This document shows positions 22,896 through 32,950 of a DNA stretch of 64,000 nucleotides, in pieces. This stretch comes from Platerodrilus igneus (taxonomy: Eukaryota; Arthropoda; Insecta; Coleoptera; Lycidae), in contig JARFIW010001256.1 of the NCBI GenBank assembly GCA_036346225.1, forward strand, positions 124,001 through 188,000, read 5' to 3'. Position numbers and translations under genes: made by a program. The first letter of the stretch is position 1. Every line of letters starts with the position of its first letter. A model generated the notes under the pieces. That model saw nothing but the letters and a program-made list of their open reading frames with translations. It had not been told where the DNA came from and searched no databases.

Positions 22896-23837
22896 AACAT
22901 CTGAGAAACGTCAAAGTTTGTCCGTTATTTTATGCTTCAGTAGGGCAGTTTAAAAAAACAGTTAATTAATTTACATAGAAATTTAAGCAAAGCATTTGCG
23001 CTTGAAATGGATCGCTTTACTAACCGTGATAAATATCAAATGTTAGAATGTTTTATTCTTTCTTGAAGGAATGATGTTAAAGCCGCTGAATTGTATTTTA
23101 ATAAATACCCAGAAAAACATCAACCAAACAGGTGTATGTTTCGGAGATTACAAAATAATTTAATAAATTATGGTAGTTTTGGCTTGTCTAAGAGAAATAG
23201 GCAAATTAAAAAAGATAATGAAAACAGCGTTTTACAAACAGTTGTCGAAAATCCTCGTACTTCTCTTAGACAAATTCAGAATATAACAGGTGTTGTTCAT
23301 TCTACGGCAAGAGCTATTTTAAAACGTTTCAAGTACCATCCATATCATGAACGACCATGTCAGGGATTGCGTACTGAAGATCAAATTCGAAGAATGGAAT
23401 TTTGTGCTTGGTACATCAGAAAGTGCAACGAAAATTCAAATTTTTCATATACAATTTTGTGGTCTGACGAAAGTCGATTTACGAATTGTGGTATGTTCAA
23501 CCGCAAAAATACAGTTTTTGGTCAGATGAAAATCCACATTTAAACCGCCAAGTTAGACATCAATTTAAATGGGGATTCAACGTCTGGATTGGTATTATTG
23601 GAAGCAGCGGCGCAACCAGGATTTCACCCTGGGGGCTACAAAAAACTATATACATATATATTAAAAAGTAAGTTATCGAGTCAAAAATTAACAAAAGTAA
23701 GCATATTTATTTGCAAGTGATTCTAATAGGCCCGCGATTCTGAAGTTCTTGAATCACTTCATCAACGGATATAGAGATTTCTCGATGTATATTTAAATGT
23801 GCTAAATCATTTAATCTGCTTTCTTTCATAGTGTTTC

Positions 23838-25887
23838 TTAAATATGTTTTCGTTCGTTTTGTGTTGAAAATGATCGTTCAGCTGTACTAATGAAAACAGG
23901 TAACGTACAAAATATTTTGAGCAATTTATGAATGCTTGGAAAATAATGTTCATTGCAAATGTTTAAGCAGTCTATAGCATTTCTTTTTTCGTTTAGTTGT
24001 TTAATCATATCCTCTTGCCACATTTTAAATTCAGCTTTAAGGGCTGCTTCGTTGTTGCATTCCAGATCGTTTTTATAAAATGATGCTAAGCTAATAAAGT
24101 TGGCTGCTTGTTCAGAAAAAGTTGTTTGAGATGACTTGGTCAATAGACTGGAAAAATTAACGAGAACTGTTTTGTGTTTTTCAAATCTATCAGACATATT
24201 GCTCAAAAAGAGTCTACCCAGGGCAAAATATAGCTCTTCTGTAATATTCCTCTTCATTACTACTAGGAATGTTGCAACGTTTTGTTTGTCTTGCTGTTAT
24301 TCTTGGTACAGTAATTGTAATCCCTAACAATCTGCTCATTTCCAAACCTTTCTGATACAAATGTTTAAATTCTGTCTCTGAGTTATCCCTTATTTTTTGG
24401 ATAGAAGTAAAAACAAGTTGAGCCTGGTCGATAGCCGTGTGAAGTTCTATGTCTGCACGCTGAAGACCCTTACTCAAGTAAAGTGTGTAACCGAATAAAC
24501 ACTCCGCGCACAGTAATGCTATTATAAATTCGGATTGCTTAATTGAATTTATTAAAATCAATGCGTCTGATGAAGCATCTTTATCATCCCAAGAAGTACA
24601 AATTTCTTCTAGAGCGTCAACGATGAACAAAAGTAATTCAATTGCAATCAAAATTGAATCGTGCCGTTGTACCCATCGAGTTGGACATAGTTGTTTTAAT
24701 TTTTGAGCTTTGGAGGCATTTTCAGAATTAGAAATATGTTTTGAAGCACTATTTGTCTTTTGGATAGTTAAAAAATTGTAAATCTTTCCAACTATTGCAA
24801 AAGAATTTCTAATAGAAGAAACGGATACGGAATCGGAAATGGCTAGATTCAAGTTATGTGAGACACAATGAACGTACATAGCTGTAGGGTATTTTCTAAA
24901 ATTCTTGCTTAAACTCCTTTAAATTTACCACTCATAGAAGCTGCTCCGTCATAACCTTGTCTTTTTAAATATTTCATTTCCACGTGGCAGTCCTGTAGGC
25001 TAGTAATTATAGTGTCAGCAAGATGAGCACCCGTTGTATTTTCTACTGGAACAAATTTAAGAAAGTTTTCGCAAATTTTGTATTCGTTTTCGTCCTTTTT
25101 TACATATCTAACGCAAAGTGCAAATTGCTCTATATTAGAAATATCAGTAGTTTCGTCGGCTAGTACTGAAAAACATTTTGCAGCATTAACTTCTTCTTAT
25201 TTTTCGCATGATTATTGATCCACATGAATCAATAATCTCATTTTGACTTTTCCAGCTTATGTAGGTAGCATTTTGTGCACTTCCAGTTAAATGTTTTTCC
25301 AAATTTTGATCACCAGCGTCAATGCGAAATCGTAATAATGCTCGAAAATTCTCTTCATTTTTGGCCGGTTCTTCATTTACATCAAAAACGCTTGATTCTC
25401 GATGACCTCTCAAGGATAGTTCTTTACGTCCACAGAAAATTATGGTTTTTATGATAGAACATATTTTCAACCGATTCTCAACTGCTTGCATGTTTGAAGC
25501 GCTATCAAGCATTCTATCAATTCGTGTTGTCTTGCCCGTCATAATTTCGACAAAAGTTTTTGAACGAAGCACTGCTGCTCTATGGTATTCCAACACTTCG
25601 TGATTATAAAAACGTTCTGTAGCTTTCTTCCACTGTTTGAAAGCTTTATTAACTAGTTGACCTGTTGCTTGCGATGCACTTATTCCAACCTCTTGCTTAG
25701 CAAACAGAACACAATATTTGCAATACACACCGTCTTCAATTTGAGAATAAGCCAACCATTTGTATTTATTGAGCCATGAGTAATTAAATTTTCTGTTTTG
25801 TTTACCAATTTGAACAACGGGAAACTGAAAGTTTTCTTCGGGAACCCACACATTTCTCAAAACTTCAAACTTTTCTTCGTCCTTCAA
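23838..25887 (-). pseudogene. hAT transposase, ZMYM1-like (TTF zinc finger, DUF4371, hAT dimerisation)
   Basis: The minus-strand frame 25887-25186 begins with a TTF-type zinc-finger region (YCKYCVLFAKQ) and YHRAAVLRSKTFVEI. After a one-base frameshift near 25190, the DUF4371 segment reads CFSVLADETTDISN and GYDGAASMSGKFKGV (about 25190-24920). The frame 24879-24214 carries HCVSHNLNLAI and CPTRWVQRHDSI. The frame 24257-23838 ends with the hAT dimerisation motif TAERSFSTQN. Breaks at about 25190, 24890 and 24230 make it inactive. Confidence 0.9.
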
Positions 25888-26829
25888 TATTTTCCTTTAA
25901 AATTAAAAATATCCATATGAGAGTAAGATATCGGAGTAGCTAACTGTGGTGTAGCGCAAGATGACGAAGAAGCTACTGGTAAAAGTATTATCGATTGCAC
26001 ATCAGTACCGGTATTTAAGTCGGAATTGCACTTTAAATCAATCGCCTTTTTTTAGAAATAGAAGCTACGCTAAAAAATCGTGAATAGTTCTTTTCTTACC
26101 GGTAGGTGTACTTTGGCTCATTTTGAGATTTATAAAATTCACCAGAGAAATCAAATTAAAATTAATACCGTAAACTTAACCGAACTTTTGAAAATAACTT
26201 AAATGTTATATTTAAATAAGACACTTAATACTTAATTCTTAGTTTTAACTTTAATGCAACTAAACCTCGACAATAATTCAATTAAATTTTTAATTCAACG
26301 CAAACACACGCAACGCAATTGGCACATGAAATAGTGTTGTAGCCTTGTAGCAGTAAAATTATTTCGTTACCGAAAACACACAATGAAATCTGACACAACA
26401 ATGAAGCTGGTGGGGTAGTTAAGTATTTTCTGTTCTACAACTTGATGTAGGTGATAAGAAAAGAAGTACCGTTTCAACGAACTATAAACGTTGGGTTAAA
26501 TTGCTTGGGGATGTAGCATGCGCATGCAAGTTATGTAGCAGGTAAATATAGTATTAATAGTCCCATAGAATATAAGCAAGCGACACTTCGGGACTCGGGG
26601 TGACCTTACAGATTATCTACTCTATTCATGATTGTAATTTTGGCACAACGATTCAATTGAAATCTGTTTTTATAGTTGCGTCCATAACAATTACACTATC
26701 AATGCATGCAAAGTGATGTTGTATTAAGGTTATCTCTACAACTTTAAATTCAAAGTTTTGGGCCAAAATAACTATTATGGAAAGTGAATATAGGGCGTCA
26801 ATCCGCTATTAATTCATCGTCGCTCGTCA
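25888..26829. other. hAT non-coding 5' region
   Basis: This A/T-rich sequence lies between the transposase start and the right hAT end. No further frame or motif is convincing. Confidence 0.6.
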
Positions 26830-27655
26830 GTGCCGCTGTTTCAAAACACGGTTTCGCAATTCAAAGTGATACATTTTAAAAATATTGAGCTCCTGGGGGG
26901 AGGGGGCTTCAGCCCCCATAGCCCCCCCCCCCGTAGTTGCGCCACTGATTGGAAGGTACATTATAGGTCCGTTTTTTTATTATGCAAATTTAAACTCTGC
27001 GAGATACTTAGATTTATTGCAGGGAAATGTGGCAGATAGACTAATGGAGCTTCCACTTGCTACTTTGCAAAATATGATTTTTCAAAATGATGGCGTTTCA
27101 CCCCACAATGCTCTGATTATTAGAATTTTTTTAAATTCTGAGTATAATGAAAACTGGATTGGAAATCGGGGACCAATTAAGTGGCCGGCGAGATCACCGG
27201 ATTTAACTCCTCTAGATTTCTTTATATAGGGCCATTTAAAAAGTCGTGTGTACTCAAAAACGTATGATAATGTAGGCCAATTACAACAAGCAGTCCAAGA
27301 GGCCGTAAATAAAATAACTCCAACTATGATAAGACGATCTTGTAAAGATGTTTATAAAAGGTGTCGGTTGTGTGTTCAACAAAATGGGGGGTTATTTGAA
27401 CATTTAAAATAAATAATGAATTCATGTGGCTGACTATTGTTATATTTTTTTCCTTGATTGTTAATTTGCAATTGTCTGAATATAAATGACAACTAAAAAC
27501 AGCTCAAATAATATTTTGTATTGAATAGATGCTAGTTTGTATTTATTCTTTGTTAATGCATAGTTATGTAAGTTCTGATTAATACAGATTTATTTTCAAT
27601 TTTCTACGTTTTTTACTGTTTTTATTACCACTGAAGATTGAGTTTAAATTTTTTA

Positions 27656-28150
27656 GAGCAATTGTTTCTCTTTGTCATAATGGAAATTAAAGCCTACTAC
27701 GACCAAAACATAATTATGTGATTTTTAGTGTTTTGATTCAACCAAACATAGCCATGTTATACCTCTTTGGAAAGGCTTTTTTGTTAGCATTTCAAAAATG
27801 TAAAAATCCAATATGGCGGCTATTTAAAAATAAAAAGTTGAACATAGTCACGCAAAATCTAGATGCCTTAGACAAAATATAAGATGAAAATGTGAAGCGC
27901 AATGTGGAATTACCATGATGTACCAAATTTGAACATTCTATTTCAATTAGTAGACTAACTACGAACAAATAAAGAAATCGTCAATTTTGTGTTTTTTGCC
28001 TCTATCTAGTAACCTATGAAAAATTTTTGAAATTTGAAAACCGATCTGAGATACCCTCATGATTATGCAATTTTTGTCCCATTTAACCAAGATCGTATCT
28101 CCTACAGTTTCCAAGATCCTCATGTACTGCATTTTATACTGTACACACTG
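27656..28150 (-). repeat. Right terminal inverted repeat of the mariner element
   Basis: This is the inverse partner of 22401-22895 and is the same length, 495 bp. Its outer end CACACTG is followed by TA. Confidence 0.92.
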
Positions 28151-28320
28151 TATATCTTTTGAGGCTTCAACTACTACAAGTATACAACCAAAGGATTTAC
28201 TACAAAAGACGGTTCAATATCGTAAAGCTAACCCCCTGCGTCTACCATACGCAACCTCGGTGGTTCAATGCCCAATTAAATTAAAATTTTTTAATTTTAT
28301 GTTGATTTTTTAAACATTAA
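28151..28320. repeat. Displaced right part of the ~850-bp repeat unit 2
   Basis: AGTATACAACCAA and CTCGGTGGTTCAATGCCCA match unit 1 (about 21628-21721). This fits the mariner having inserted inside unit 2. Confidence 0.65.
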
Positions 28321-28346
28321 CAGCGTCTAATATGCGTAAAATAGCC

Positions 28347-28782
28347 AAACAAAATTTATAACCGCTATACAATGGTCTACAATAAGTTAAATATTCCTTA
28401 TTTACATTAACATTAATTGAAAACTTTAACATTTCAAGCGTTTTGGTATTTTATTTCTTCTATATTTCATTTATCTTAAATACAGACGTAGGAAACGTCC
28501 TGCATTCCTTTGATATTTGTTTATTTAGGATCCACTTATGATTACTTTTCTTTTAACAAACATCAAAAGTCAAGAATAAAAAAAAATTGAAAAAATTCAT
28601 ACGCATTTTCAACTTAAGTATTCATAATCACAAATACAAATACTTTTTTTATTTTATATTGAAATTTGATTAACGTCCAAAAAAAATATATTCAAACAAA
28701 ATTTATAAACGCTATACAACTGTCTACAATAAGTTAATTATTCCTTATTTACATTAGCAGCAATTGACAACTTTGTCTTACA
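28347..28782. repeat. Two ~90-bp direct repeats 346 bp apart
   Basis: AAACAAAATTTATAACCGCT at about 28347 and AAACAAAATTTATAAACGCT at about 28693 both continue through GTCTACAATAAGTTAA and TTCCTTATTTACATTA to about 28435 and 28782. Confidence 0.75.
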
Positions 28783-29604
28783 AGCATGCCTAATACGTGG
28801 TAAGAACGAGGCAGCATGATGTACAGAGAAGGTAGAACCAAGCGGTTGCCTACATAAACTAAAAGTCCTTATAAAATAACAAATATGTGCTGAAACACTC
28901 AGCTTCTGAGCGTAAAACCTAAATACAATACCGGTTACGTATACGTATTACACTTATTTCTGAATTTAAATTGAGAAATGTTAAACGCATATTGCGGCAT
29001 AGGAAAAGCCTATTTTTATCTAAATCACTAATGGCAAAATTGATTGCATAGACTTCAGGTGAAGGTTATCTTTAACATAAATTGCTATTTGCAAACACGT
29101 TATTACAAATGTGCTCAAATGTAACATTGGCAACATTTTGATTGGTGTGCATATATGGTTTTTATTTGTTCTATTCCATTTGTCGCACAAAACAAGACAT
29201 ATAAACTGTTAGATAGAAGCAGCATAGAGTTAATTCGTAAAAATAAGACTGAGAAGGTAAAACCAGTAATTGCCTAAATATATATACAGAGATATTCGTA
29301 GCACTTGAATTAAACTAAGGAGATCAGCTGATTTTAATAACTTTGCAGACCACGGTACGTTCAAAAACATGACTTGAGTTGTTAAACAACAGCTGGTTAA
29401 GCTTTCTACAATTACTACTTATTACAATCGATTATTTAATCACTGTATATAATATCCGTTGCTCTTTTATATCTACTTAACTAACATTGTTTGCATTGCT
29501 AAAAAAAACTTTACATGTTATGTTTGTAAAATATTTATAAGCTACATTTCCATTACTTACATTACATAGAGCTTTCAAATTTTTTTTTGAAGTTTACTAG
29601 GGCA
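28783..29604. other. No recognisable feature
   Basis: The sequence is A/T-rich. I see no long frame, terminal repeat or RNA gene. Confidence 0.5.
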
Positions 29605-30566
29605 AAGTGGTGTTGATCCGATCGACTCTCCTCCGAGGTTATTTCGACAAAGTCTACTTGGGCTAACTGATTTTGATCCGATCAACTACCCGAAGTGATT
29701 TCGACAATGTCTACTAGGGCGAACTAATGTTGTTGCGATCGACTACCCGAAATGATTTCGTCAAAGTCTACTAAAGCGAAGTGATCTTGTTTCAATCGAC
29801 TTCCCGAAGTCGATTAGGACAAAGTGGTCTTGATCCGATCGACCCCCCCCCAAGTGATTTCGTTAAAGTCTACTAGTCCGATCGACTTCCCGGAGTGATT
29901 TCAACAACATCTACGAGGGCAAAGTGATCTTGATCCGATCGACTCCCCGGAGTGATTTCGACATTCTACTAGGGCGAGGTGGTCTTGATACGATGAATTT
30001 CCCGAAGTGATTTTGACAAAGTCTACTAGGGCGAAGTGGTTTTGATCCGAATGACTCCCCGGGGTAATTTCGATATTCTACTAGGGCAAAGTGGTTTTGA
30101 TACGATGGACTTCCCAAAGTGATTTCGACAAAGTCTACTAGGGTGAAGTGGTCTTGATCCGGTCGACTCCCGGAGTGATTTTGACATTCTACTAGGGCGA
30201 AGTGGTCTTGATACGATCGTCTCCCCGAAGTGATTTCGACAAATTTTACTAAGGCGAAGTGGTCTTGATCCAATCGACTACCCGAAGTAATTTTGACAAA
30301 GTCGACTAGGGCGAAGTGGTCGTGATCCGATCGACACCCCCTCCTCAAGTGATTTCGTCAAAGTCTACTAGAGCGAAGTGATCTTGACCCGATCGACTCC
30401 CCGGAGTGATTTTAACAAAGTCTTTTAGGGAGAAGTGATCTTGATCCGATCGACTCCCTGAAGTGATTCCGACAAGGTCTACAAGGGCGAAGTGATCTTG
30501 ATCGGATTGACTCCCCGGAGTGGTATTGACAAAGTGTACTAGGGCGAAGTGATCTTGATCCAAGTG
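29605..30566. repeat. 57-bp minisatellite, about 18 units, open on the minus strand
   Basis: The landmark CTAGGGCGAAGTGG recurs at intervals of mostly 57, sometimes 54, bases (29912, 29969, 30026, 30080, 30137, 30191 and on to 30539). Between 29911 and 30250 two unit types alternate (ending GATACGAT and GATCCGAT), a 111-bp higher-order unit. Because 57 and 54 are multiples of three, the minus strand stays open for 145 codons (30348-29911) and 85 codons (30602-30345), reading variants of SDQDHFALVDFVEIT. Coding use is doubtful. Confidence 0.9.
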
Positions 30567-30945
30567 GTTCCAAGTGGTTCCCTGTGGGTCCCGGTGGCTC
30601 ACTGTCGGTCCCCGTGGGTCTCCGTGGGACTCCGTGAGTCACCGTGGGTTCCTGTAGGTCCTGGTGAGTCCCGGTGAGTCCCGGTGGGTTTCGGTTGGTC
30701 CACGGTGGGTTCCGGTGGGACCTGATGGTTCCCGACGGTTTTTGACAGTTTTCGACGGTTTCAGAAGGTTTTCAATGGTTCCTGATTATTTCCGGGGGTT
30801 CCCGGTGGTTTCCAGCAAAAAGAGCGGGCCGTTAATAGCGCGGGCCGCTAATAGGGTTGAGCGTTAAAAGGGTGAGGCGCTAAGAGGGGCGTAAAGAAGG
30901 CGAGTCGCAAAAAAGGCGGGGCGCAAAGAGGGCGGGGCGCTCAAA
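30567..30945. repeat. Short-unit G-rich minisatellite blocks
   Basis: About 30567-30815 is built of degenerate ~10-bp units like GTGGGTCCCG and GACGGTTTTC. About 30815-30945 switches to ~14-16-bp units like AAAGAGGGCGGGGCGC. The blocks directly continue the 57-bp array. Confidence 0.8.
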
Positions 30946-30964
30946 GTAGTCCCGTAGGGACTAC
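30946..30964. repeat. Perfect 8-bp stem palindrome
   Basis: GTAGTCCC-GTA-GGGACTAC closes the G-rich minisatellite. Its sharp position suggests an element boundary or array terminus. Confidence 0.8.
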
Positions 30965-31439
30965 AAACCACTTCTAGTCCTTTCCTATATAGTTTGAAAT
31001 TAATTAATTCAGAAGTGCTGTTATTCACTATTTTCACTACTCAACTTGTATCACAATAATGCAAATTACTGTAATGTTCAAATATATTTATTGAAAGGTT
31101 AATTGGTAAGAAATCATGCTAACTTAAGTAATAAAACGACCCCAAAATAATATCGGCTTTATACGTGAATAAAGCGTACCGTGCGCATCCACTACTCGAG
31201 ACGACCTCTCGACCACTGCCTTATTGGCGTCATCCCTTGCACTTTACCCGCACTATTCGAATTATCAGAATCCAGGACCGTACCCACAACAGTAATTAGA
31301 AAACAGAGACATACCTGCTACAGTACCTCTATAAGAAAAATTTCATTTCAGAACCAACCACGCCACCGTGTAGTGGCTATTATAGTTTAAAAACAGCGAA
31401 GGGCAAGTTGCCAGATGTCTAGAAAGGTGCAGGAGTCAG
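30965..31439. other. Unassigned spacer
   Basis: No motif is found. The right end may include decayed integrase sequence that precedes the GPY/F module. Confidence 0.4.
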
Positions 31440-32325
31440 GTTTTAAGTCGACTATTCAGTCGCAAACAGACCCTTTGACAGTTGCCAAAGTTACAAAACG
31501 GGTCCGTACAAAGTTGTAAAAGGGATCAACGGCGTGATATATCGGATTCGTAACCTCTCAAAAGGAAGAAGATTACGGGAGCACATCAACTGGCCAGCAC
31601 CCTACGATAATGATGACGCCGGTAATGCTAAAGAACGGCGCAAAGTGAGACAAACAAACAATTACGCTTGAATATGAACGAACGTCTGCACCGACCTACG
31701 ATTTACTCAAGTCTATACAGTGACACAGGCAGAGCGAGATTTGGAGTTACAGAAGAGATTCAAAATGTTCTATTATATGAATTATCGGAATACTCCCTGG
31801 CATAGTACATAGTAACGGACTGATATGTTCGAGGACTTGCTCGCGTGTTTAAAAGCAGATTCAGTAGTCTGTGTGAGCTTCGCCGACAACAACCAAAGAT
31901 AAGAAATACCAAACGGTTAAAAGACCGGCATTGTGGCATTTACTCTCTGGTGGCTAAGTAACAAGTTTCTGGTAAACCAAATTACTAGGATCTGTGGAAG
32001 GCTTGGTAGACCATAACGGCCAGATGATCAACATGATCAAATTTAGAGACAAGAAGTTAGCCATGTCTAAGATCGGTTGTTGATTCGATAGATTGAACTG
32101 GATGACGGTACGAAATATGCTAGGGGTACTATTTTAGAAAACCGGGGTCCAGATTTTGGTGTGTAGTTACAATCCAAATGGTACGGCGCCTTCTGTGAAG
32201 AACGTTGATTGCTACTTTTATCAACATGGAAACTGCAGAAATGATTTTGACTGTCTTTACTGCCACGGGGACCTCCAACTGCGAGTCAGATAGTGTTGTG
32301 GAACATAACAGTTTTAAGAGAGGCA
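31440..32325 (+). pseudogene. Decayed gypsy integrase C-terminus, macrodomain and CCCH finger, plus strand
   Basis: The order is the same as at 9554-8550. A GPY/F-type stretch (GINGVIYRIRNLS, about 31525-31565) is followed by macrodomain pieces RFGVTEE (about 31735) and LSEYSLA, then YSLVAK (about 31940-31957, keeping the catalytic Lys), then MSKIGC and FDRLNW (about 32060-32100, keeping the Asp but with a stop where Gly-Leu precedes it). ILVCSYN follows, and CCCH VDCYFYQHGNC...CLYCH (about 32204-32268). Several stops show it is dead. Divergence from the first copy is high, so it is an old or distinct lineage member. It could be the displaced 3' end of gypsy copy 2; the integrase core is missing. 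Confidence 0.75.
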
Positions 32326-32950
32326 ATATAGCGTGGTTTAACCCGCCTGTGACCAGAATAATTACGTTAGAACGTAAACGAAGCATTTGTGCACAAAAGA
32401 ATGTTTATGGGCTTCTGCGGCATCACATTTTTCAGATGGACTTCATTGACAAGTACAAATGATTTGCATTTAAGAGTTATTTAGATAACTATAGATATAT
32501 TTGTGATATTATTTGCATAATTTCTGGCAAGTTCTCGAAGTAGCTAGTGCAAATGAATAAGGTATAAATAGCGGTTAAAAAGTTTTGAAGGTTGGCGATA
32601 ATTGAAGCTCTGATATACGTTCTGATTTACAGCTTTGAAAGTCGTGATATGAAATAAGGTAGTTGTACATACTATTTGAAGTAAATTGCCTTATGTGCTG
32701 CTAATTACAATAGTGAACGATATAAATTAATAACCAGGGATTGAACAGTTATTATAGTGAATCGATAGTAATTAAGAAGATATCATCGTAGTTTTAAGAG
32801 GTTAATATTATTTGTACTATTGGTGATTAGCTGGAAGTAAATAATTGTGAGAGCTTTTAGAAAATTTTACTGTAGCTACGAGTTGTTGAAAATAATTGTG
32901 TAATCAGTTTGATAATAAATAACTACTGTTTATGCAAATGGAGTGTTCGT
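32326..32950 (+). repeat. Probable LTR of the decayed macrodomain gypsy
   Basis: A purine run (TTTTAAGAGAGGC, about 32309-32323) sits where the first copy has its polypurine tract. Downstream, GGTATAAATAGCGG (about 32570) parallels the first copy's TATA region, AAGAAGATATCA recurs, and AATAAATAACTA (about 32915) fits a polyadenylation site. The right end is not defined. Confidence 0.45.

Larger units (their letters stand above)
23605..26947 (-). mobile_element. hAT transposon nested in the mariner transposase
   Basis: Its ends CAGCGGCGCAAC and GTTGCGCCACTG are inverse with one difference. The 8-bp target duplication ATTGGAAG is at 23597-23604 and 26948-26955. Length is 3343 bp. The right end contains a G/C-rich inverted repeat (GGGGGCTTCAGCCCCC) and a C run. 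Confidence 0.95.
23007..27412 (+). pseudogene. Mariner-type transposase, N-terminal helix-turn-helix and DDD core, split by a hAT
   Basis: It starts at ATG 23007. The N-terminal part (KAAELYFNKYPEKHQPNR, then TSLRQIQNITGVVHSTARAI) is of the DUF4817/helix-turn-helix kind common in insect mariner relatives. Catalytic positions are LWSDESRF (Asp at 23466-23468), FQNDGVSPH (Asp 27089-27091) and SPDLTPLDFF (last Asp 27215-27217). The second and third are separated by 41 residues, DD41D spacing. Damage: TGA at about 23063, a frameshift near 23505, the hAT at 23605-26947, and TAG for Trp at 27227-27229. Exact continuity of WIGIIG across the hAT confirms the insertion. Confidence 0.88.
22401..28150 (+). 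mobile_element. Tc1/mariner-superfamily transposon with 495-bp terminal inverted repeats
   Basis: The element starts CAGTGTGTACAG and ends in the inverse, flanked by TA at 22399-22400 and 28151-28152. Arms 22401-22895 and 27656-28150 are near-perfect inverse copies. Removing the nested hAT and its 8-bp duplication leaves about 2.4 kb. The transposase is interrupted by stops, a frameshift and the hAT. Confidence 0.92.

Noticed and set aside
29605..30566. CRISPR-like array
   Set aside because: Units are contiguous and degenerate with no unique spacers, in an animal genome.
32205..32462. 85-codon frame overlapping the decayed CCCH region
   Set aside because: The gypsy reading with CCCH and macrodomain motifs is in another frame and is supported by the first copy.
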